Assembly (NCBI GenBank): GCA_003049485.1 | Contig: PYST01000340.1 | Location: 1-41,708, forward strand | Length of the DNA stretch: 41,708 nt | Reading direction: 5' to 3' | Origin: Ophioceras dolichostomum | Lineage: Eukaryota > Ascomycota > Sordariomycetes > Magnaporthales > Ophioceraceae | Part shown: piece after piece, positions 33,337 through 41,708 of the stretch | How positions within the stretch are numbered: position 1 is the stretch's first letter | How the letters are laid out: each line of letters starts with the position of its first letter | Translations under genes and position numbers: made by a program | Notes under the pieces: model-generated | Told to the model about the DNA's origin: nothing | Databases searched by the model: none | The model's input: the letters and a program-made list of their open reading frames with translations, nothing else

Positions 33337-34193
33337 CAGACGGTGCCACCACCGCTTCCCTTCCCTCTGCCTCCCTCATGTCTCGATTCAAACGGGTAGA
33401 AGGGGAGAAAGTCAAATAAGGAAGCAGAAAAAGCGCATAATATCTTCCATCTTCCTCAGGCACCTATCATTCCACTTCCGGCCAGCTACCTCCCAACCTC
33501 AATACCACATCTGGGTAGTCGCAGGAGCGGTGAGGGAGCACGGCTAAGTCAAGCAAACTCAGCATGCGACACACAGGACGTGGGAGGCTTTTTCCTAAAA
33601 TTTGACGGACATTCTGTGGAAGGGCGAAGCTCTGTAGGCTCCGTGCTCCTTTCCTCTCTTCTTTGTGCTCTGTAGCTTCCATGCTTCGTGTCTCCCGTGC
33701 GTGCTCCCGTCTTTTTCCCACTTTCCAAACGTGGGTGCCCACACGCTTGGCAGGGTAGCATGGAAAGTATGAGGGGTAGGAAATTGGGAGGGCAAGAGGG
33801 AAAAAGTGAAACAGAGCAAAGAAGGGTGGCAAGTTGTTTGGACAACGTGATAGGGATTCGGTGTGATGGGCTAAGCACTGGGAGCTGTCAAAGGTGGGTG
33901 AACCAGAGAAGTGACCACCAGCAACAAACCACGGCGATCTATTCGGCTCTATTCCAGTCGAGGACTCACGTCGCCAGGCAAACATGGTCCGAAAAAAAGT
34001 AAGATCCCTTCAGACCCGTGACATTGCATCCCGTTATTGTAAGCTTTTCAGGCGTGGAAAATGGGTACTGAGTTGTACGTTCGTGCCGCCGCCGCTGGAC
34101 GACCAAAAATCGAACCGACCCGATCGATCGTCGTTTGCCATGAGTCCAAGAGCATGTCCAGAACAGGAAATGCCAAGCCGGGTCGTGACAGGT

Positions 34194-34231
34194 CACGTGT
34201 CAAACAGCGTCGCTGACACGCTCAGACGCGT
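34194..34231. promoter_or_regulatory. possible TOP2 promoter sites: CACGTG and ACGCGT
   Basis: CACGTG (E-box) lies at 34194-34199 and ACGCGT (MluI cell-cycle box, the MBF site in yeasts) at 34226-34231, about 520 nt upstream of the TOP2 start codon. TOP2 expression is commonly cell-cycle regulated, so the ACGCGT is plausible, but a single 6-mer can occur by chance. Confidence 0.25.
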
Positions 34232-34513
34232 TTCGGGTTTCTGCGCCAGCTGAGCCCAGCTGGCAGCTCAATCCTAGGTTAGTTACTCTTGGTCGTGTCG
34301 CCGCCTTCTTCGCTGTCCCGGCCAACATGCCCCACTTGGACGATTTGTTTACATTGGCTCGAAGCCACCTTCAGGGCCAAACAATATTTTCGGGGACATC
34401 AACAACAACATCCCGCACACCGTCAGCCCCTCGCCTTCATTCCTTGTTCTCAGACAATTTCGACTTCTTCTCCTCAGGGTATTAAGAGGCGAAGATACAC
34501 TTGGTACCCGCGA

Positions 34514-34573
34514 ATGCCGGGAGCATTTCGGTCGCTCGTTTCGTTTCGTTCTTCGTTACCGACCACAATTTGA
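34514..34573 (+). promoter_or_regulatory. possible 19-codon uORF in the TOP2 leader
   Basis: An ATG at 34514 opens MPGAFRSLVSFRSSLPTTI and stops at 34573, 176 nt ahead of the TOP2 ATG. It counts as a uORF only if transcription begins upstream of it, which the sequence alone does not show. Confidence 0.25.
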
Positions 34574-34749
34574 CTGTCATTCACCCGCCCTTCTCGAGGC
34601 TTTTTTCGCGTCGCTAGGCAGCAACTAAGCCCAGGCAGCAAGCAAGCCCGCTAAAGATCTGCTCCGACCCGAGATCTCCTCAAGTGGCGCTTCGAGGCAG
34701 CGCCTGCCTGCATCAACCCACCGCTCGACTCAATTGGCCCGCAATCAAG

Positions 34750-37700
34750 ATGGATTCCGATCTGGACGACTCCCTCGATAACTTCATCGTCGATGAGGAT
34801 TCTGATGGATACTCCCCTGAGCCGGTACGTCTTGCGCGCATTCCTCGCCGTCGCGTCGGCATCACCTCGATAGTTGCGGGTTCCACGGTTTGATCCTCTT
34901 TACTAACACGCTCGCCACGACAGAAACCCAAGGCCAAGGCTGCGGCGAAGAAGGCGACAATTGCAAAGCCGGCTGCGAAGGCCGCAACCAAGAAACTCAC
35001 GCAGACCAAACTGACGACGGCGAGAGCCCCGAAGAAGCGGGCCAAACCCGAGTCAGATGACGACGATGATATCATTGGAGGGCTGGATGGGGCCAGCGAC
35101 TTTGCCAACACCCCGCCTAGCGCTAAGAAGCAGAAGAAGGTTCCGGCGAAGAAGGCCGCTGGAAAGCCCCTGGCCGAGATCGAGAACGACAGCATGATTC
35201 TGGATGACGAGCCCGTCTCAAAGTCGAAGGCGGGGTCCAAGTCTAAGACCGCGTCCGAGACGTACCAGAAGCTCACGCACCTCGAGCAGATTCTCAAGCG
35301 TCCGGACACATACATTGGCTCAATCGAGATGACCCAGCAGAAGATGTGGACGTTCAACAAGACCACGAGCCTGATGGAGAACAGGACAGTCAGCTTCGTG
35401 CCTGGTCTCTACAAGATCTTCGACGAGATTCTCGTCAACGCAGCAGACAACAGCCAGCGTGACAAGAGCATGTCCTTCATCAAGGTGACGGTCGACCGGG
35501 AGTCGGGGGAGATTTCCGTCGAGAACAACGGAAAGGGGATCCCCATCGAGATCCACTCAAAGGAGAAGATCTACATCCCGGAGATGATCTTCGGCCACCT
35601 CTTGACGGGCTCCAACTACGACGACGACGAGAAGAAGACGGTCGGCGGCCGCAACGGCTACGGTGCAAAGCTCACAAACATCTTCAGCACTGAGTTCACG
35701 CTCGAATGCCAGGACCAGAACAACAACAAGCGGTACAAGCAGACGTGGACCGGCAACATGAGCAATTGCGGCAAGGCCAAGATCACGTCGAATAAGACGT
35801 CGGACTTCGTGCGGGTGACCTTCAAGCCCGACTTCAAGCGGTTCAACATGCCCAATGGAATCGACGACGATCTGGAAGGCATCATCTACCGCCGAGTCTA
35901 TGACATGGCCGGCACGGTGCCACGTATCAAGGTTTTCCTGAACGGCGATCATCTCAAAGTGAACTTTAAGAAGTATTGTGAGATGTACGCCAAGGCCATT
36001 GCCAAGGAGCGAGACGACGTGGGCACCACGGAGGGCGAGGCGCCTGTTGCCGCCGTCCTATTCGATGACAAGACCGGCGCGCGTTGGCAGGTCGGCTTCA
36101 CCGTCTCGGACGGCGCGTTCCAGCAGGTCTCGTTCGTCAACTCGATCGCCACTACCTTTGGTGGCACGCACGTCAACTACATTGCCGACCAGATCTGCGC
36201 GGCGCTCATGAGCGACCTTAATAAGAAGAAGAAGGGCCACACGCTGAAGCCGGCCCACATCCGCAACCACATTTTCATCTTCGTCAGCGCGCTGATCGAC
36301 AACCCGGCCTTCACCTCGCAGACGAAGGAGCAGCTGACGACGAGGGAGAAGGCGTTCGGCAGCACGTGCCAGCTGTCGGACGCCTTCCTCAAGAAGGTGA
36401 AGCAGACGGATGCGATCACCAACATCATGCACTTTGCCGAGAAGAAGGCCGACAAGATGCTCGCCAAGAGCGACGGTAACAAGCGCTCTCGTATCAGCAA
36501 CGAGAAGCTCATCGACGCCAACTTGGCTGGCACGAGGTACGGCTCCGAGTGCACTTTGATTCTCACTGAAGGTGACTCGGCCAGGGGTCTGGCCGTCGCC
36601 GGCCGTGCGATCCTGGATCCCGACCGTATCGGCGTGTTCCCTCTCCGAGGCAAGATGCTGAACGTGCGAGACGCCTCCATCGATCAGATCACGAAGAACA
36701 AGGAGATCCAGAACATCAAGCAGTTCCTGGGTCTCAAGCACAAGCAGGAGTACAAGGACACCAAGGGCCTACGCTACGGCCACCTCATGATTATGGCCGA
36801 TCAGGATCACGATGGCAGCCACATCAAGGGGCTGCTGATCAACTTCCTGCAGGTGCAGTTTCCGTCTCTGTTGCAGATCCCGGACTTCTTCCAGGAGTTC
36901 ATCACGCCCATCGTGAAGGTGTGGCAGGGGTCGAACCCCAAGAAGCCGACGAAGCTCAAGACCTTCTTCAACATGCCTCAGTACGAGGAGTGGAAGCAGA
37001 TGCACTCGTCGGAGCTGCGCAGGTGGGACTACAAGTACCTGAAGGGATTGGGAACTTCCAGCAACGAGGACGCCCAGGTCTACTTCAGCAACCTGGACGA
37101 CCACTTGAAGGAGTTCCAGACCATGAAGCGCGAGGAGACAGACCTGTTCGAGCTGGCCTTCTCGAAGAAGAAGGCCGATGCCCGCAAGGAGTGGCTGGGT
37201 AACTTCGTGCCGGGCACCTTCCTGGACCACTCGATGAAGTCCATCAGCTACACGGACTTCGTGAACAAGGAGCTCATTCTCTTCAGCATGGCCGACAACG
37301 TCCGCTCCATTCCGTCTGTGATCGACGGCCTGAAGCCTGGACAGCGCAAGGTCATCTTTGCCTGCTTCAAACAGAACCTGGTCAAGGACAAGAAAGTCGT
37401 GGAGCTGGCAGGCTACGTCTCGGAGAAGGCAGCGTACCATCACGGCGAGGCTTCGCTGCAACAGACAATTGTGGGCCTCGCGCAGAACTTCGTCGGCTCG
37501 AACAACGTCAACTGCCTGGAGCCGAGTGGAAACTTCGGTTCTCGTCTCTCTGGTGGCTCCGACGCGGCTAGTGCTCGATACATCTTCACTCGCCTGTCGC
37601 CCTTCGCCCGACGCGTGTTCCCTGCAGCCGACGAGCCCATCCTGGAGAATCTGATAGACGACGGTTCTGTGATCGAGCCTAAGGTCTACGCGCCCGTCAT

Positions 37701-40152
37701 TCCAATGGTGTTGGTGAATGGCGCCGACGGTATCGGCACTGGCTGGAGCACGTCTATTCCCAACTACCATCCGGAGGAGATCGTCAGGAATCTCAAACGG
37801 CGCATGGGACGTCTGGATACTGACGAAGAACAGCCATTCCTGTCGATGACTCCATGGTTCCGAGGCTGGAAGGGCACTGCTGAGCCGGACGATGGCGGCA
37901 GGTTCAAGTTCAACGGCATCATCTACCAGGACGACAAGAACCCCAACGAGGTGGTGGTCACAGAACTCCCGATTCGCATGTGGACGGATGACTTCAAGGC
38001 TAGGCTCGAGGATATTATCCGCGCCGAGAAGACGCCGTCCTTCATCAAGGACTACCGCGAGTTCAACGACCACAAGACCGTGCACTTCGTCATCCAGATG
38101 GAGGAGAAGCAGATGGCCGCCGCCCTCAAGGAGGGCCTCCTTGAGAAGTTCAAGCTCCTCAAGAACGTCAACACGACCAACCTCGTGGCTTTCGATACTA
38201 GGGGCCAAATCCACAAGTACGAGAAGGTCGAGGACATCCTCGAGGAGTACTACCACTTCCGCCTCCAGATGTACACCAACCGCAAGAACCACTGGCTCAA
38301 GGTCTACGACGCCGACTGTCGCAAGCTGAAGAACCAGTACCGGTTCGTCCTCGAAATCATCGAGGGCAAGATGGTGGTATCCAAGAAAAAGAAGGCCGTC
38401 CTGGTCAAGGAGCTTCGGGATCGGAAGTACGAGGCCTTCCCACCGAAGGACGAGAAGAAGGCAAAGGAGCCGGATGCCGACCCCGAGAACGAGGCGGAAG
38501 ATGACGATGATGTTGAGGGTGGCGCGAGGGACTACGACTACCTTCTCTCGGTAAGACCAATTTGACCTAACTTAACTTACCTTATGTTCCTACCCTTACG
38601 CCTGCCTCCCTAGCAAGAGTCGATAGAAGATGCTGACAACGAGGCGCCCTATTAGATGGCAATCTGGTCTCTGACGCTCGAGCGTCTCGAGAAGCTGAAG
38701 AAACAGATCGAGGCCAAGAAGGCCCAGTACGACGAGCTGGCCCGCAAGAGCGAGAAGGACTTGTGGTGCGAAGAGCTGGATGGCTTCGTAGAGGAGTGGG
38801 AGACTCAGCTCAAGCTCGACCAGGAGATCCAGACCGACATCCGTCGCCGTGGCCGTCGGGCTTCGAAGAAGATCGGTGCCGGTCGAAGCCGCAAGGCTAA
38901 GGCTGCCGACGATGACTACGAGCCGGTGAAGAAGGCCGCCGCAAGGGGCCCGAAGGCCGCCGCCGTCCCCAAGGTCGAGAAGGTTGAGACCAAGACGCAC
39001 CAGCGCTTCGCCGACATGTTCGCGGCCAAGCCGAAGCCGAAGCCGGCGAGTAAGTCTCAATATGACGGCGCATCGGACTTCTCCGATGACGACTTCGCAG
39101 CGCTGAGCAGGCCCAAGGCTGCCGTGAAGAAGGAGAAGGCCGCTACCCCGGTCCCTATAGACTCTGACGTCGAGGAGATAGCCTCATCGGCTCCTATTGA
39201 CGATGCCCCCTCGCCTCCCGCGCGAGCCAAGCGCGCTGCGGCGGCCAAGCCCAAGTCCTGGGTTGTCGACGACGATTCCGAGTCGGACTTCGACGACAAG
39301 ATGCTCGACGACGTCGGCGCCATGGTCAAGGGCATCGGCAAGCCCGACGACGCCGCCGCCAAGAGTGGCCGCCTGAGCCTCTTCGCCATGTCGCGTCCGG
39401 AGACGAGCAACGGCGAGAACGGCGGCGGCTCGTCCAGCAGCCAGGCCGCGTTCAACAAGCTGAGGACCAAGCAGTCGCGCACCTTCGACGTCGACAGCCT
39501 CGACGACACCAACTACGAGATGCTCGCCCGCTCCAGCCCCGTCAAGTCGGTCAAGGACGAGGTCGACGACTACCTGTCTGACGACGACCTCCTGCCGCCC
39601 GTCAGCAGCAAGGTGACGACCGCCGCGGCGGCCAAGGCGTCGTCCTCGGCCGCCACGTCCCAGAAAGCGCCCCTCAGCGTCGTCTCCTCCGCCGGTGCCA
39701 AGAAGGGCGGCGGCCGCGGACGCCCCGCCGGCGCCGTTAGCAAGCCCAGGGCGGCGGCGGAGTCCTCGGCGGCAGCCGCCAAGCCTAAGCCCAAGGCCGG
39801 CGCGGCCGCCGCACCTGCCGCCGCTGCCGTCCCATCCCTCTCGCCCGCTGCTAAGGCTTACGCCCTGAAGCAGAAGCGGCTAGCCAAGAAGGTCGTCGAC
39901 AGCGATGATGAAGATGAGCTGAAGGACAATGACGACAATGGCGATGACGATGACGACGAGTTGATGGAGGACGCCCCTCCCCCTCCTCCTGCGTCCAAGC
40001 CCTCCCGTGGTCGCCCCGCCAGGGCTGCCGCAGCCGCTCCGAAGAAGAAGCCGGTGTACATTGATTCGGAGGATGATGACTCGCTGGCCGTCCCGGAGGA
40101 TGATGATGACGATGATGAGGGCAGTGATGATTATGACGTGGACAGCGACTAG
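34750..40152 (+). CDS. TOP2: DNA topoisomerase II (ATP-dependent, type IIA)
   Basis: Exons 34750-34824, 34924-38550 and 38656-40152 encode 1732 aa. Introns (99 and 105 nt) are both phase 0. The enzyme passes one DNA duplex through a transient double-strand break, relaxing and decatenating chromosomes in the nucleus. In order, I see an acidic and Lys/Ala-rich N terminus, then the GHKL ATPase (NNGKGIP at about 226-232, GGRNGYGAKLTNIFS). The TOPRIM domain follows, with LTEGDSARG at E574 and DQDHDGSH at D651/D653/D655, both Mg-binding. The winged-helix catalytic Tyr at about 911 sits in SARYIFTRLSPFARR. A coiled-coil C-gate follows, and intron 2 falls between YDYLLS and MAIWSLTLERLEKL. The C-terminal 400 or so residues are charged and disordered, with GRGRPAG and SRGRPAR AT-hook-like motifs. 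Length fits fungal Top2. An alternative acceptor at 38613 would introduce an early stop. A 507-codon antisense frame is a shadow. Confidence 0.97.
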
Positions 40153-41708
40153 TGATTTAAGGCTGGACATGGAGATTATGACTGACTGGATCTGGTGTCT
40201 GGTCTGGTCTGATCTGGACTGGTCGGGCTGGACTGGCTTGAGCGGACACACACATGCACGCACACTCGCACAGGCACAGTCACAGAAACGCTATCGGGTG
40301 GGCAGGATAATAGGATGGATGGGATGGACAGACACTAAGGCGTTTGGAGGATTTTGGGCTGATGGACTGATGATGAAGGCTGCCTGCTGCCTACCGCCCG
40401 TCTTTTTCTCTTTTTTCCGTTTTTTACGCCTCTATTTTATCTTTTTTTACTCTCTTATTCATCTTCTCTATTTTTTTCTTCTTCGGGGTTGTCTTCTCTT
40501 ACCAAAAACACACCTTCCTTGCTCATGCTTTTTTGCTCGCCCATGTGTTGTCACTTAATATTCTTTCTTGGCCTCTGATGAGTTCTTAACTTCCTGGTTC
40601 GGTTTAAAGGACTTCTTGTTTAACCACGCCTAGCTTGAGCTGCAAATGCTATGTTTATGAATCTCATCCATGCATCACTGCTTCTTTCTCTTGTTGAACG
40701 TGAGCGCCAAAGCCGTTCGTTACCGTCTATCCGTTTCGAGAGTTGTTTTTCTCTGTTGCCGGGCAGTCTAGGTCGGGTCTGTCAGAAGGGCCCCAGCATG
40801 TGTGCAGTTTGCGTACTGAGGTCTTGCGGGGGCTGGAGACAGCGCCGCGAATGCTCAGGCCTTCAGAATCTAGCTTCAGGGAAATGGTTCTTCCGTAGCC
40901 CAGGACGTTCCGGAAGGATCGGCGCGACTAGCCATGAGCGTACGGAGAGACCCCTTTCCTGCTTAGCACGCTTTCACGTTGATTATAACTGAAAAGTGCG
41001 AAGGAGCTCCTCGCCGAGTCCTTCCTGTGTGCAGAGTCCTCCTCAACCTAGGCTCGCTTGGGGTAAACCACGGCAGGATGACGACGAGCAGGTACGTAGG
41101 TACGTACCTAGTAAAGACTTGGAAAGATTTGCAAAAGAACCATACATTACATGTGTACAAGAGTAAACTGCTCAACGGAGACTGAAGGGCGGATAGCTTG
41201 GAAGATGAGACCGCAGAGGGCGCCGTTCTTCACGAATAGACCCCAAGGAGAGTGACTATGCATAAACTAACGAGGCAAAGAAGGAAACATCGCAACAAAG
41301 TAGGCACCGGATAGAAACAGGCCTTAAGGATCCGCTAACTGGGGGAGGAGGAAATCACGACGGCGAGTCCTCCTCTTCCATATCCGGCCACGTCTCACGT
41401 TATCTGCCTGCCTTCCTGGCTCGACTTGACTTCCCACGTGTTGCGTTCACCAATGAGCGGTTGGTTTGTGAAACCAGTGTAGATAGACTCTGCCGGCAGA
41501 AAGATGATGGGAACTCCTCTCATAGGAAAGCAGGTTGAGGCAGCGGCAAAGGCGGGTTGGCATGGGCACGACATAGAGACAGACAAATAGAAGAGGAGAG
41601 TTAGAACTGAAGACGGTAAGGTTGGAAGCGCACCATAAACGAAGTGGAATATCTGACAAAGCGTTACCGAAAACTTCATGAAAACAACGAAACCCGGCAG
41701 ACTACAAA
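40153..41708. other. 3' flank of TOP2 and unassigned end of window
   Basis: T-rich sequence at 40400-40500 is likely TOP2 3' UTR. Beyond it, short frames at 40651-40992 (plus) and 41679-41395 (minus, 94 codons starting MKFSVTLC) have no recognisable domain. The minus-strand frame could belong to a gene running off the window, but I cannot support it. A palindrome sits at 41097-41110. Confidence 0.45.
41097..41110. repeat. 14-bp palindrome TAGGTACGTACCTA
   Basis: TAGGTACGTACCTA is identical to its reverse complement and lies within AGGTACGTAGG context. It belongs to the same dispersed palindrome family as 22956. Confidence 0.8.

Larger units (their letters stand above)
29918..34749. other. 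gene-poor region upstream of TOP2
   Basis: About 4.8 kb holds short overlapping frames on both strands and no recognisable domain. The longest are 191 codons (minus, 31413-30838), 172 codons (minus, 33985-33467) and 233 codons (plus, 32543-33244). The stretch contains a 10-nt repeat (30881), an 11-nt repeat (31933) and a CA microsatellite (33284). The last few hundred bases are the likely TOP2 promoter and leader. Confidence 0.45.

Noticed and set aside
33467..33985. 172-codon minus-strand ORF
   Set aside because: No domain, low complexity, and frames on the opposite strand are similarly open; probably chance.
33984..34253. short plus-strand gene starting MVRKK with a possible 52-nt intron
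   Set aside because: Either reading is under 90 codons, resembles nothing, and lies in the TOP2 upstream region; splice signals alone are not enough.
36769..38292. 507-codon minus-strand ORF antisense to TOP2
   Set aside because: A shadow of the TOP2 exon caused by third-position GC bias; the sense strand encodes unmistakable topoisomerase II motifs.
41395..41679. 94-codon minus-strand ORF at the window end starting MKFSVTLC
   Set aside because: The hydrophobic start is not followed by a convincing secreted protein, and the neighbouring sequence needed to judge it is outside the window.
1..41708. secondary-metabolite or other dedicated gene cluster
   Set aside because: The genes are a phosphatase, IMPase, MFS transporter, co-chaperone, APSES factor and TOP2; there is no backbone synthase or tailoring enzyme set to support a cluster.

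Overview
The window looks like nuclear DNA of a filamentous ascomycete (Pezizomycotina, most likely a Sordariomycete). Coding exons are GC-rich at third positions. Introns are short (71-209 nt) with GTAAGT-like donors, CTAAC/CTGAC-like branch sites and CAG/TAG acceptors. Long pyrimidine-rich leaders precede the starts. The gene set is typical of this group: an Xbp1-type APSES regulator, a Cns1-type co-chaperone, a fungal histidine acid phosphatase and Top2. A recurrent palindrome based on TAGGTA/TACCTA is scattered between genes. The genus is not determined.

Layout. (1) 918-2904 (+): disordered conserved fungal protein of unknown function, three exons. (2) 4126-5970 (+): membrane-anchored phytase-like histidine acid phosphatase, two exons. 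(3) 7154-8140 (+): small single-pass membrane protein with two NPF motifs, two exons. (4) 9041-10209 (+): inositol monophosphatase-family enzyme, two exons. (5) 10210-16930: gene-poor stretch; one weak 260-codon ORF. (6) 16931-19027 (+): DHA1-type MFS transporter, four exons. (7) 20140-21603 (+): Cns1/TTC4-type TPR co-chaperone, one exon. (8) 26806-23225 (-): Xbp1-like APSES/KilA-N transcription factor, four exons, preceded by a tiny upstream ORF that overlaps its start codon. (9) 26842-34749: about 7.9 kb without a recognisable protein gene, rich in short tandem repeats and holding one weak spliced candidate. (10) 34750-40152 (+): complete DNA topoisomerase II, three exons. (11) 40153-41708: 3' flank of TOP2 and unassigned DNA.

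I worked out each gene model by hand, checking splice sites, phase and protein continuity; every spliced model sums to a whole number of codons with one terminal stop. The genes do not form an obvious pathway or biosynthetic cluster; they are housekeeping, transport and regulatory genes at ordinary fungal spacing, with two large intergenic intervals. I found no tRNA, rRNA, CRISPR array, intact transposon or evident novel multi-gene system. The most useful observations are regulatory or architectural: the UGAUG overlap ahead of the APSES gene, optional N-terminal extensions, tandem splice acceptors (one would truncate Top2), and the dispersed palindrome family.
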